A stretch of DNA of 64,000 bases from Candidatus Saccharimonadota bacterium. GTDB taxonomy: Bacteria > Patescibacteriota > Saccharimonadia > Saccharimonadales > Saccharimonadaceae. This document shows positions 16,748 to 25,730 of this stretch, piece by piece. A model generated the notes under the pieces. That model was not told where the DNA came from, searched no databases, and was given only the letters and a program-made list of their open reading frames with translations. Position 1 is the stretch's first letter. Each line of letters starts with the position of its first letter. Both the position numbers and the translations under genes were made by a program. The stretch is taken from NCBI GenBank assembly GCA_017545485.1, contig JAFWMY010000011.1:97675-161674 (forward strand), in the 5' to 3' direction.

Positions 16748-19036
16748 ATGGCAAAAAATTTAGTAATAGTAGAGAGCCCAGCCAAAGCGCATACTATTGA
16801 AAAGTATCTGGGATCAGATTTTAAGGTCTTGGCTTCGGTAGGGCACATTAGAAAAGACACAAAGGTAGATAAGTCTACTTTTGATGTGACTTATGAAATA
16901 GATCCGGAACATTCTAAGATTATTGCTGAATTAAAAAAAGAAGCTAAAAAAGCTGACAAGATTTGGCTCGCAACCGATGAAGACCGCGAAGGAGAGTCAA
17001 TTTCTTGGCATTTATGTGAAGTCTTAAACCTGCCAAAAAATACCGCTCGTATTACTTTTCATGAAATCACTAAACCTGCGTTAGACGAGGCGATAAAGCA
17101 TCCACGCACTGTGGATATGGATATGGTTTCGTCGCAACAAGCGCGTCAAACTTTGGATATGCTAGTAGGATATGATTTATCTGATATCGTCCGCAAAAAA
17201 GTGCCTGGAGCGATCTCAGCGGGACGCGTCCAATCTCCTGCTTTAAGACTAGTGGTAGAGCGAGAAAAAGAAATTGAAAAATTTGAAAGTAAATTTAATT
17301 TCAAAGTTACCGGGAAGTTTTCTAAAAATTCTAAAGATTTTGGTGCAAATTATGATGGCGATCAACCTCAAGAAGAAAATACGGCTAAAAGTTTGCTAGA
17401 AAAACTTGCTAAAGCCAAATATGAGGTGCTAAATGTAGAAGATACTGAGGCTTTAAAGCCAGGGCCTGTGCCATTTACTACAGCGGCTTTACAAATTGAA
17501 GCAAACTCTAAATTAGGATATTCCGCACGCACTACTATGAGCGCGGCCCAGGGGCTATATCAAGCCGGTTTAATCACTTACCACCGCACCGATTCTCTGA
17601 ATTTATCAAAACAGGCAGTGGGAACTATCGCTAAATATATAGAAGGCAATTTTGGGAAAAATTATCTAAAAGTTCGTGCTTTCAAAACCAAAGACGCTTC
17701 AGCGCAAGAAGCACATGAGGCAATTCGGCCTACGGACATCTTTAAAACAACTGCCGGAAGAAATAATTACGAGAAAAAACTTTATCAGTTAATTTGGGCA
17801 CGCACCGTGGCTACTCAGATGGCTAGTGCAAAAATTGCCAAAACTACTATAAGAATTAGTAATGATTTTGTTGCAAAAGGTGAAGTGGTGATATTTGACG
17901 GCTTCTTGAAAGTTTATGGTAAATCCAAAGATACGGAACTACCAAAAGTCGCTAAAGGCGACACGTTAGATTGCTTAGAAATACTGGCGAAGCAAACATT
18001 TGCTAAGCCACCAGCAAGATATACTGAAGGTTCGCTGGTAAAAAAGTTGGAAGAATTGGGAATTGGGCGTCCATCTACCTATGCGTCTATTATGACGGCA
18101 ATTCAGGCGCGAAATTACGTCGTAAAAGGCGAATCTGAAGGTGAAGAAAGGGAAATAACCGAATTAAAAATCACCCCAACGAAGCCTATTAGTAAAGCTA
18201 TTACCAAAGAGAAGTTTGGAGCTAATAAAGATAAACTAATCCCGACGCCGATTGGCGAGTTGGTTGCTGGCTTTCTTACCGACCATTTTAAGAATATTGT
18301 AGACTATAAATTCACTGCGAATATTGAAAAAGATCTAGATTTGGTTGCCGATGCAAAGCTAGAACGGGTAAAGATGCTAAAAGATTTTTATGGACCGTTT
18401 CGCGATACTGTTTTGGAAGCACAGGGAATTGAACGATATAATAATGCAAAATTGCTCGGTCACCATCCTAAAACTGGTCAACCAATTTATGCCAAAGTGG
18501 GTAAAAATGGTAGCTTCATTCAACTGGGTGATAACAGCAGTAAAGATAGCGAGGAAAAGCCGCGATTTGCACCTTTACCAAAGCGAAAATCCGTTAAAAC
18601 AGTTACATTAGAACAAGCTTTGAGACAACTAGATTTACCAGCATTACCAAGAACACTTGGAAAAGCACCAGATGGAACAGAGATAATTGCGGCCAACGGA
18701 CCATTTGGGCCATATCTAAAAGGTGGTAAATATAATATCCCAATGAAAGATTATGATCCTTACACTGTAACCTTGGAAGAAGCTTTGCCTTTGTATCAGA
18801 AAAAAATTGATTCTATGATAGCTGATTGGGGTGAAATACAAATTATAAATGGTGCCTATGGCCCATACATAAAGGGACCTGGACGTCGTAATAATGTAAA
18901 AATCCCGAAAGAAATGGATGCAAAAAAGCTTACCTTGGAACAAGCTAAGGAATTACTAGATAATAAGCCTAAAGCCGCTAAAAAGAAGACTCGTCGCGGC
19001 ACTCGTGGCAAGCGCGGGAAAAGAGCTAAAAAATAA
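16748..19036 (+). CDS. topA: DNA topoisomerase I
   Basis: A 762-aa type IA topoisomerase that relaxes negative supercoils. The Toprim domain begins AKNLVIVESPAKAHTIEKYL with acidic DEDREGE near residue 78. The active-site Tyr is in GLITYHRTDS at about residue 280. SAGRVQSPALRL and GIGRPSTYASI are family blocks. The C-terminus has Topo_C-type repeats (NGPFGPYLKGGKYN, NGAYGPYIKGPGRR) and not Cys4 zinc fingers, ending in a Lys/Arg-rich tail. TGTTATTAT (16732-16740) ends seven bases before the ATG; a second TATAAT (16740-16745) is too close to use. Probably leaderless. Confidence 0.95.
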   Translation: MAKNLVIVESPAKAHTIEKYLGSDFKVLASVGHIRKDTKVDKSTFDVTYEIDPEHSKIIAELKKEAKKADKIWLATDEDREGESISWHLCEVLNLPKNTARITFHEITKPALDEAIKHPRTVDMDMVSSQQARQTLDMLVGYDLSDIVRKKVPGAISAGRVQSPALRLVVEREKEIEKFESKFNFKVTGKFSKNSKDFGANYDGDQPQEENTAKSLLEKLAKAKYEVLNVEDTEALKPGPVPFTTAALQIEANSKLGYSARTTMSAAQGLYQAGLITYHRTDSLNLSKQAVGTIAKYIEGNFGKNYLKVRAFKTKDASAQEAHEAIRPTDIFKTTAGRNNYEKKLYQLIWARTVATQMASAKIAKTTIRISNDFVAKGEVVIFDGFLKVYGKSKDTELPKVAKGDTLDCLEILAKQTFAKPPARYTEGSLVKKLEELGIGRPSTYASIMTAIQARNYVVKGESEGEEREITELKITPTKPISKAITKEKFGANKDKLIPTPIGELVAGFLTDHFKNIVDYKFTANIEKDLDLVADAKLERVKMLKDFYGPFRDTVLEAQGIERYNNAKLLGHHPKTGQPIYAKVGKNGSFIQLGDNSSKDSEEKPRFAPLPKRKSVKTVTLEQALRQLDLPALPRTLGKAPDGTEIIAANGPFGPYLKGGKYNIPMKDYDPYTVTLEEALPLYQKKIDSMIADWGEIQIINGAYGPYIKGPGRRNNVKIPKEMDAKKLTLEQAKELLDNKPKAAKKKTRRGTRGKRGKRAKK

Positions 19037-19215
19037 TAATATAGAAATATTTTCTTGCTTATGTATAGTTTTTTTACATTTTTTTTCAAAATTGTAAAAA
19101 ATATGATACAATAATAGTGAGAAAGAATGAAAATCGTAGTTGACATATTGCGTTTATGATGTTATTATAATACTAAATCTTAAATATTAAAGGGGTGGAT
19201 GAAAGAAAGGTAACG

Positions 19216-20244
19216 ATGGAGCAAAACGCGGAAACTATCAAAAAAGCAATACATGGAAGCCTTAAAATAATTGAACAAGACCGCGAAAAGGAAATTATTT
19301 CTCGTCGTTTTGGACTTAATGGAAAAAAAGAAACATTGGAACAAATTGGCGATATGCTCTCAATTACGAGGGAAAGAGTTAGACAATTAGAAAAAGCTAT
19401 CTTAATCCGTCTTAAGATTAGTGCCGAAGATGGGCAAATTCCTGAGCTCGCTGCGGCAGAGAAGTTGTTAATTCGGAATTTGACTGAAATGGGCAGAGTA
19501 GCAAAGGTCTCAGCTCTAGCAAATAAAATTTACGGGCGTAAGGCAACTGCTACTGAACGAAGAGGTATTAGTTTTATCGCGACTTTTTCTAAGAATTTGA
19601 CTATCGTTGAAGAAAATGATAAATATTATAACTCAGTTGGTATCGCAGACTACGGAAATAGTCTAGATATTAGAGTTCGTGTTGATGAGATTGTTAGAGT
19701 AATTCGCGATAATAAGAAACCTATGACTATAGATGAGTTGGATGAAAAATTAAATTATGAACATCCAGATCATATTAAAGCAATCGCTTCAGTTTCTAAA
19801 CTTCTTGCAACCTTAAACAATGTCTGGGGACTAGCTATCTGGCCATCTGTTAATCCTCGTAATATCAGGGATAAGATTTTTGTTATTCTAGAAGGTCATA
19901 AAGAGCCGATGCATTTTTCAGAGATTGCAAAAGAAATTCGCGAATCAGATTTTAAGCGTAAAAATGTAACTGTGCAAGCTATTCATAATGAATTAATCAA
20001 AGATAGTCGTTTTGTATTAATTGGTCGTGGTATTTATGCATTATCTGATTGGGGATATACGAAGGGAACTATTTCTGATATTATCCATTTAATCTTAGAA
20101 AAAGCTGAAAAACCGTTAACGAGAGAGGAAATTGTAAAGCAAGTTTTAAAGATGCGCAAGGTGAAGGAAACTACTATTTTACTAAATTTGCAGAACAAAA
20201 AGCTTTTTAAACGAGTAGATAAAAACTCCTACACGCTTGCGTAA
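19216..20244 (+). CDS. Sigma-region-4 / HARE-HTH protein
   Basis: A 342-aa DNA-binding protein without sigma region 2. Residues about 20-67 match sigma-70 region 4: EIISRRFGLNGKKETLEQIG followed by DMLSITRERVRQLEKAI, the helix-turn-helix that reads the -35 box. After that come several winged-helix units; the one around FVLIGRGIYALSDWGYTKGT is typical of HARE-HTH, the fold of RNA polymerase delta subunit. ATG at 19216 has AGG six bases upstream; an in-frame GTG at 19195 is an alternative. It probably acts on RNA polymerase or promoters as a regulator and not as a true sigma factor (inference). It precedes the coupling-protein-like ATPase but that gene has its own promoter. Confidence 0.75.
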   Translation: MEQNAETIKKAIHGSLKIIEQDREKEIISRRFGLNGKKETLEQIGDMLSITRERVRQLEKAILIRLKISAEDGQIPELAAAEKLLIRNLTEMGRVAKVSALANKIYGRKATATERRGISFIATFSKNLTIVEENDKYYNSVGIADYGNSLDIRVRVDEIVRVIRDNKKPMTIDELDEKLNYEHPDHIKAIASVSKLLATLNNVWGLAIWPSVNPRNIRDKIFVILEGHKEPMHFSEIAKEIRESDFKRKNVTVQAIHNELIKDSRFVLIGRGIYALSDWGYTKGTISDIIHLILEKAEKPLTREEIVKQVLKMRKVKETTILLNLQNKKLFKRVDKNSYTLA

Positions 20245-20274
20245 ATTTAAACAAAAGTGTGATAGAATATTATT

Positions 20275-23241
20275 ATGGATGCGATTATACATTTTATTTT
20301 AATGCCGATATTCTGGATTCCGGTTGTGGGAATTTTGGCATTTTTGACTTATAGAAATTATAAGAAGCTAAATAAGTTGAAAGTACTAAATGTAGATTCA
20401 GTGCTTTTGATGCTAGAAATTCCAAAAACCAACGACAAAAAAGAGCTGGCCGCAGAGCAATTATTTGCTAGTCTTCATGGTATTTTGCGCGATAAACAAG
20501 AATTAAAAAACTCTGGGGGAGTGCAAGAGCATCTTTCTTTTGAAATTGTGGCGACCGGTGGCCAAATCCGTTTTTATGTATGGGTACCAAAGGTGTTACA
20601 GAGTTTTGTGGAAGGCCAGATTTATTCGCAATATCCTACAGTCCAAATATATAAGATGAATGAAGATTACGTAGACGACAGGGAGAAATACCCAGTAAAC
20701 TACATGACAGAGCTTGGATTAATTGAAAATGATGCTCTGCCAATTAAAACCTTTGAAAACTTTGAAGTGGATCCGCTGGCCGGTATTACAGGGACTTTGG
20801 CGAAACTTAATCCGGAGAACACAGAAGAATTATGGATTCAGATTTTAACTCGTCCAATTCCAGATGACTGGCATAAGAATACTACTGATAAATGGATTCA
20901 GAAAGTAAAATCTGGCACCAAGTCATTATTCCAAGGCGGTGGCATTGATTGGACCTGGATTTCAGAGGTGATTTTAGCGCTATTTCGCCCACCTGCCGGT
21001 GGTACTACTTCTGAGGTAAAAGTAGAATTGTCAGAAAGAGACAAAACACGTATTGCCAAAGCAGAGGAAAAGGCGACCAAACTAGGTTATGAGGTTAAAA
21101 TACGTTTGGCTTATTTAGGACAGAATGAAACTGACGCCAAATTAAATATGCAGGCTCTAGTAGGGACTTTTAAACAATATAATTCAACCAACTTAAATGG
21201 CTTTAAACAGATTGGCGGAAGTTTTAATAAGTCAGACCTTGATGCCTATAAGATACGTCAATTTTCTAATCATGGTTTTATTTTAAATATTTCAGAGCTG
21301 GCATCAGTTTATCACTTGCCACATACCTCTGTAGAAACCCCTAATATTGTGTGGGCATCCTCTAAAACCGCTGAACCACCAGCAAAATTACCGATGTTAA
21401 CCGGTGAAGTTTCTAATGATGAGAATATTTCCGCCTTTGGTTTAACTAATTTCCGCGGGATTAATCATCAGTTTGGCCTACTGCGTCGCGATCGGTCGCG
21501 TCATGTTTATATCATCGGTCAAACAGGGGCAGGGAAAAGCGGTTTATTAGAGCTAATGGCACTGTCTGATGTGTTTTACAATCAGGGATATTGTATTATT
21601 GATCCTCATGGCGATTTTGCTATTAATAATCTACGTTTTATCCCGGAATCACGTGTTAAAGACGTAGTTTACTTTAATCCGGCAGATACTGCTTTTCCTG
21701 TAGCATTTAACCCACTTGAAATTACTGACCCGGCTCGTAAACCTAATATTTGTTCTGAGGTGATTGGCGTGCTCAAAAGAATGTTTGGCGATTCCTGGGG
21801 CCCAAGGCTAGAGCATATCTTGCGTTATACCCTTTTGGCGCTTTTAGATAGGCCTTCTACGACACTACTAGACATTTCACGATTGTTAACCGATAAAGAC
21901 TTTCGTAAGGAAACTTTGGATTATTGTCAGGATGTGACAGTATTACAGTTCTGGAAACACGAGTTTGGTCAGTGGAATGAAAAACAAGTAAATGAATCTA
22001 TTGCCCCGGTATTAAACAAGGTTGGCGCATTTACGGCTAACCCAATTATCCGTAATATCATCGGGCAGCCAAAATCATCATTTGATATTCGTAAAATCAT
22101 GGATGAGGGTAAAATTCTCGTCGTAAACCTCAGTAAAGGCTTAATCGGTGAAGACAATGCGGCTATTTTAGGCGCTTTCCTAGTAACCAAGGTACAACTT
22201 GCTGCGATGTCGCGCTCTGATATACCGGATGTCAAAGACCGCCGACCATTTTACTTATACGTAGATGAGTTCCAAAACTTTGCGACTGATTCGTTTGCAG
22301 TGATTCTTTCTGAAGCACGTAAATATGGCCTTAATCTCACTGTGGCCAACCAATACGTAGCTCAAATGACCGACTCGGTGAGAGATGCAGTATTTGGTAA
22401 CGTTGGTACGACTATTTCCTTTAGGGTTTCGGCTGAAGATGCACCGATCTTAATTAAGCAATTTGAGCCGACTTTTGAGGAGTCAGATATCATCCAGCTT
22501 AACAACCGTCATTTCGTGATTTCTATGATTATTAACGGTGAAAAGGTACCAGCTTTTTCGGCTACTACCCTTTCTATACCAGATACTCCAGCAGATAACT
22601 TTAACGCCATTGTGGCACATTCACGCGAGTATTTCGCTAGACCACGTATGGAAGTTGAGCGTGAAATAAGAGATACGATTGAGCAATCCGAAAAATATAA
22701 GCGTGAACTGTCGGATTCTGGCCGTCAGGCGCCAAAGCTAGTGATTGATTCTAATGAAAAGCCAGTTTTCCAAGTTATTCACGATGATAATACTACGAAA
22801 ACTGGGTATAGTGCTGAAATAAATATCCCTTCGCGATTAACCGAACAAAAACCGAACTTAAAATATGTACCAACGCCACAGGCAGATTTACGTAAATCTG
22901 GTCTGAGCCCAAATGCCGCTGAGGGTAAAGAAAGACTAGGACTAAAGGATTTAGCAAAACTCGCGACGGAAAAGGGCATGATTGAGCCGAAAAAAGGGAA
23001 AAACCAACGCAAAAAAGGGAAATCAGCTTCCAAAAATCGTTCCTTTACGAAGAAAGGGAAAAAAAATGCCTCAGTTCCCGCCCCTGTTCGTCCAGAGGTA
23101 GAATATCAGGAAAAATCCACAGTTAGCATTAACCCATCTCATAATTCTCTACCCCTGTCTACCCCTGTTAAAAGGACTGATAAGTTCGCAGAGGCTGATA
23201 ATTCGGTAGACGGATTTTTAGCAATTAAGCACGATAAATAA
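20275..23241 (+). CDS. Type IV coupling protein-like ATPase (VirD4/TraG-like)
   Basis: A 988-aa protein with one N-terminal membrane span (about residues 3-24), an N-terminal domain of unknown fold, and a FtsK/HerA-type motor. Walker A is IIGQTGAGKSGLLELM (about 415-430), Walker B YLYVDEFQNFATDSF (about 660), followed by EARKYGLNLTVANQYVAQM, typical of the TraG/TraD C-terminal region. Such proteins bring DNA or protein substrates to a type IV secretion channel. The last 200 residues are basic, low-complexity (KKGKNQRKKGKSASKNRSF). No VirB4 or other channel genes are in the window. TGATAGAAT (20260-20268) ends six bases before the ATG: predicted leaderless. Confidence 0.75.
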   Translation: MDAIIHFILMPIFWIPVVGILAFLTYRNYKKLNKLKVLNVDSVLLMLEIPKTNDKKELAAEQLFASLHGILRDKQELKNSGGVQEHLSFEIVATGGQIRFYVWVPKVLQSFVEGQIYSQYPTVQIYKMNEDYVDDREKYPVNYMTELGLIENDALPIKTFENFEVDPLAGITGTLAKLNPENTEELWIQILTRPIPDDWHKNTTDKWIQKVKSGTKSLFQGGGIDWTWISEVILALFRPPAGGTTSEVKVELSERDKTRIAKAEEKATKLGYEVKIRLAYLGQNETDAKLNMQALVGTFKQYNSTNLNGFKQIGGSFNKSDLDAYKIRQFSNHGFILNISELASVYHLPHTSVETPNIVWASSKTAEPPAKLPMLTGEVSNDENISAFGLTNFRGINHQFGLLRRDRSRHVYIIGQTGAGKSGLLELMALSDVFYNQGYCIIDPHGDFAINNLRFIPESRVKDVVYFNPADTAFPVAFNPLEITDPARKPNICSEVIGVLKRMFGDSWGPRLEHILRYTLLALLDRPSTTLLDISRLLTDKDFRKETLDYCQDVTVLQFWKHEFGQWNEKQVNESIAPVLNKVGAFTANPIIRNIIGQPKSSFDIRKIMDEGKILVVNLSKGLIGEDNAAILGAFLVTKVQLAAMSRSDIPDVKDRRPFYLYVDEFQNFATDSFAVILSEARKYGLNLTVANQYVAQMTDSVRDAVFGNVGTTISFRVSAEDAPILIKQFEPTFEESDIIQLNNRHFVISMIINGEKVPAFSATTLSIPDTPADNFNAIVAHSREYFARPRMEVEREIRDTIEQSEKYKRELSDSGRQAPKLVIDSNEKPVFQVIHDDNTTKTGYSAEINIPSRLTEQKPNLKYVPTPQADLRKSGLSPNAAEGKERLGLKDLAKLATEKGMIEPKKGKNQRKKGKSASKNRSFTKKGKKNASVPAPVRPEVEYQEKSTVSINPSHNSLPLSTPVKRTDKFAEADNSVDGFLAIKHDK

Positions 23242-23261
23242 AAAACAAACGGGAATTAAAC

Positions 23262-23300
23262 AAAAAAATCCGGCGGGCGAGGCAAAACCGCCGGATTTTA
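23262..23300 (-). terminator. Bidirectional terminator, stronger on minus strand
   Basis: AAAATCCGGCGG (23265-23276) and CCGCCGGATTTT (23288-23299) form a perfect 12-bp stem. The T tract is seven bases on the minus strand and four on the plus strand. It can end both the ATPase gene and whatever is read leftwards from the division cluster. Confidence 0.85.
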
Positions 23301-23301
23301 A

Positions 23302-23902
23302 ATGAATTACGAATCGTGATCTTAATATAGTTTTAATGTCGCACAATATAGATTTTAAGACATTACGGTTATGGTTTAAAGACGGTTAAGTTATCGTCTT
23401 CATCAGGTATAATTCTGCAGGTAGGCGGGAATTGCTCCTAAAATATGTTTTGGCAATGTGGATCGTTTATTATTTTTTCCGTGTATATTTATTCGTTTAA
23501 GCCTTGTAAAATCGGCTAATGGTGCTTATTAAAACCTTCGCTACATGAAGTTATTTACTAGTTTAAAGATATTTAAGAATGCATTAGATGAAGCGTAGTC
23601 GGCATTCACAGCTTAAATTTGCGGATTTTATAGCTAGTTTAGGCGTTGTTTAAGCTTAACTCGTCTTACTTTACGGCCTCCACCCCTGATTTTGCTGGTT
23701 TTTTGGCTAAATTTTTTGCCGATTTGACTTTTTCCTTTTTTATTTCCCTTTTTCGTTCCCTCCCCTGTTATTTTTAATATTTTTGTTGTGATTTTATTAT
23801 TTTATTAAGAAAAAAATAGAACAAAAACCGAACAGAAACAGGGTATTATCAGAATTAAACTAACAGGGGTAGACCTCTGTTAAATTGCTTTGTTTCCCTT
23901 TC
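23302..23902. other. 600-bp gap with no ORF
   Basis: AT-rich stretch between the ATPase terminator and the ftsQ-like stop. No ORF over 60 codons reads credibly in any frame. On the minus strand it lies downstream of the division cluster and upstream of a strong minus-strand terminator, so it would be transcribed as a long 3' region or a separate RNA. A small hairpin (TAACAG/CTGTTA, 23868-23889) follows the ftsQ-like stop, and purine-rich runs (GGGAAATAAAAAAGG type) lie at 23720-23775. I could not find tRNA-like ends, RNase P or SRP motifs. Confidence 0.5.
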
Positions 23903-24502
23903 TTAATGCCAAAAGGCACGTCCTTCTGTACGGACGTCAATGTATTCGTAATCTGTTATACCCTGTTCTGTCAGATAGCGAATCATGCGGTCGGCATCTT
24001 CAGCCGTAACTCCAGCTCCACGATCAGTAATAGTCTTTATGTAACCATTGTGGTCCTCAAGATAAAAATCTATTTCACGGATACTACTTGCGGGAATAAC
24101 GGCTTTTGATGGTGTGTAATGTAGCTCGCGAAAGCTTATTTCCAGCTGCGCAATGTATTCTTTCATGCGATTGGTAATTTTGCCACCAGTGGCAGAGGCA
24201 GATTCGTCAATAATATTGATAGATGGTTCATATGAAGTAATAGTGTTAACTTCCGAGATTGGTTCTTCCCTTTTTTCACTGACAAAATTGCGAATCAACA
24301 GAACTAACACTACAATTAACAAAAGCAGGCCAATGGTAGAAAAAATAATGCGCGTGGCTTTTTTTTGCTTGTCTTTTTTGCGTGCGGCAGCGCGTTCGTT
24401 ACGAGTTTCAAGGTGTTCCCTTTTCGCGCCGATAGTACGACCAAGCATGAAAGTTGATTTTTTGTGGTCACGGCGACTCACGAGCTTGGGCTCTTCTCCC
24501 AC
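23903..24502 (-). CDS. FtsQ-like division protein (by position)
   Basis: A 199-aa bitopic protein: basic cytoplasmic N-terminus (about 55 residues, KKDKQKKATR before the span), one span (about 50-70, IIFSTIGLLLLIVVLVLLI) and an extracytoplasmic domain of about 125 residues. Placement right after murG and the C-terminal pattern YIDVRTEGRAFW, resembling the end of the FtsQ/DivIB core, suggest FtsQ. The domain is short for POTRA plus beta. Start is GTG at 24502 with GAGGAGG seven bases upstream; murG ends at 24504, so the genes abut. Assigned from context and topology, not from firm similarity. Confidence 0.55.
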   Translation of the reverse strand: MGEEPKLVSRRDHKKSTFMLGRTIGAKREHLETRNERAAARKKDKQKKATRIIFSTIGLLLLIVVLVLLIRNFVSEKREEPISEVNTITSYEPSINIIDESASATGGKITNRMKEYIAQLEISFRELHYTPSKAVIPASSIREIDFYLEDHNGYIKTITDRGAGVTAEDADRMIRYLTEQGITDYEYIDVRTEGRAFWH

Positions 24503-24503
24503 T

Positions 24504-25730
24504 TTAGACCTCCTCTAAAATTATGCTAGCAAGGCGACGAGCGGCATCGGAGCGAGCCTCCTCTGAGAGTTTATCAGCCATGTCGGCACGCAGACGTGGG
24601 GATTTTACTAAGTGGCGGATCTCGTTTAATAATAAAGTAGGATCCTCGCACATTTTCATATCACTGACAACCGATGCGGCGCCTAGTTCCTGAAGTCTTT
24701 CGGCGTTTTTAACTTGGTGGCTACCGGGTAAACGTTCAAAAGGAACAAGTACGGTGGCTTTCTTCAGCGCGGCCATTTCGGCGATTGTGGTAGCGCCAGC
24801 TCGCGAAACAACGACATCAGCAGCTCCCATTAGCTCATTCATCGTGGTGTTAAATTCCCACATGCGAAAATTAGATTCTAGACTGGCGTGATCCCAGTTT
24901 TCATACTGCTTTAAGTCTACCATATCTTCATAGTGCTTACGACCGGCTACAAGCCCGACAGAAGTAAACTTAAGTAATTCTGGCAAGATAGCACGAGTAG
25001 CCTCATTGAGGTTTTCGGAGCCTTGGGAACCTCCCGTGATGACAACTAGGGGTTTTTCGGGGCCAAATGAAAAAGCCTTTTTAAGTGAAAGTTGCTTGGT
25101 GGGGCTAACTGGTTTGAATTCGGGGCCAACTGGAATACCGGTCCAGACATAGTTAGGGTGTTTTTCCTTAGTCTCTTCTGGAATTGGCATGCCGAACGCA
25201 ACTTTCTTGGCATGTTTCATTAAAATGCGATTTGCTAATCCGGCAACGGTGTCAGATTCGTGAATAATATACGGAATCTTAAGAAGACGGGAGATTAACC
25301 CGACTGGTAAACAAACGAAACCGCCTTTTAAAAACACGATATTAGGCCTATTTCTTTTTTGAATTAAACGGAAAAAAGTAGTAATGATACCAGCTATAAA
25401 ACCAAGAAAACCCAAAATATTGCCAAAAATGAGATCTTTTAGAGTGACATCAATGTGAGTAAAATAATCTTTAAATTTCCAATTAGAGTAGCGGTGGAAT
25501 TTACCGGCGGGTATTCGGCGAACACGAATGTATGGAGTTTTTTTGTGACGCACTTCCTCGCCCCATTCAACGCCGATTTCGGTCGTGAGTTTAGTGACAT
25601 TTTTATAGTATTTAAAATCGGTCCAAAATTCAACCTCGGTACGAGGTTTTTTACCTAGTATTTCACGAACTACGGCGACGGCTGGTGTAATGTGACCCCC
25701 GGAGCCGCCCCCGACTACTAATATTTTCAT
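24504..25730 (-). CDS. murG: UDP-GlcNAc:lipid I GlcNAc transferase MurG
   Basis: A 408-aa GT28 enzyme that turns lipid I into lipid II at the inner face of the membrane. The N-terminal glycine-rich loop is VVGGGSGGHITPAVAVV (residues 4-20); the C-terminal half has VITGGSQGSENLNEATRA and the donor site ADVVVSRAGATTIAEMAALKK followed by PFERLPGSHQVKNAERL. It is longer than the usual 355-365 aa because of an insert around residues 50-110 with a membrane-like helix (GNILGFLGFIAGIITTFFRL). Its start lies inside the 3' end of ftsW, a 68-base overlap. SD GAGGGA precedes the ATG. Confidence 0.93.
   Translation of the reverse strand: MKILVVGGGSGGHITPAVAVVREILGKKPRTEVEFWTDFKYYKNVTKLTTEIGVEWGEEVRHKKTPYIRVRRIPAGKFHRYSNWKFKDYFTHIDVTLKDLIFGNILGFLGFIAGIITTFFRLIQKRNRPNIVFLKGGFVCLPVGLISRLLKIPYIIHESDTVAGLANRILMKHAKKVAFGMPIPEETKEKHPNYVWTGIPVGPEFKPVSPTKQLSLKKAFSFGPEKPLVVITGGSQGSENLNEATRAILPELLKFTSVGLVAGRKHYEDMVDLKQYENWDHASLESNFRMWEFNTTMNELMGAADVVVSRAGATTIAEMAALKKATVLVPFERLPGSHQVKNAERLQELGAASVVSDMKMCEDPTLLLNEIRHLVKSPRLRADMADKLSEEARSDAARRLASIILEEV

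Noticed and set aside
16534..16860. 108-codon minus-strand frame
   Set aside because: Overlaps the structured RNA, its terminator and the topA start; composition follows the hairpins.
23302..23902. tmRNA in the gap
   Set aside because: Two short words look similar, but there is no tRNA-like acceptor, T arm or CCA at either end on either strand.
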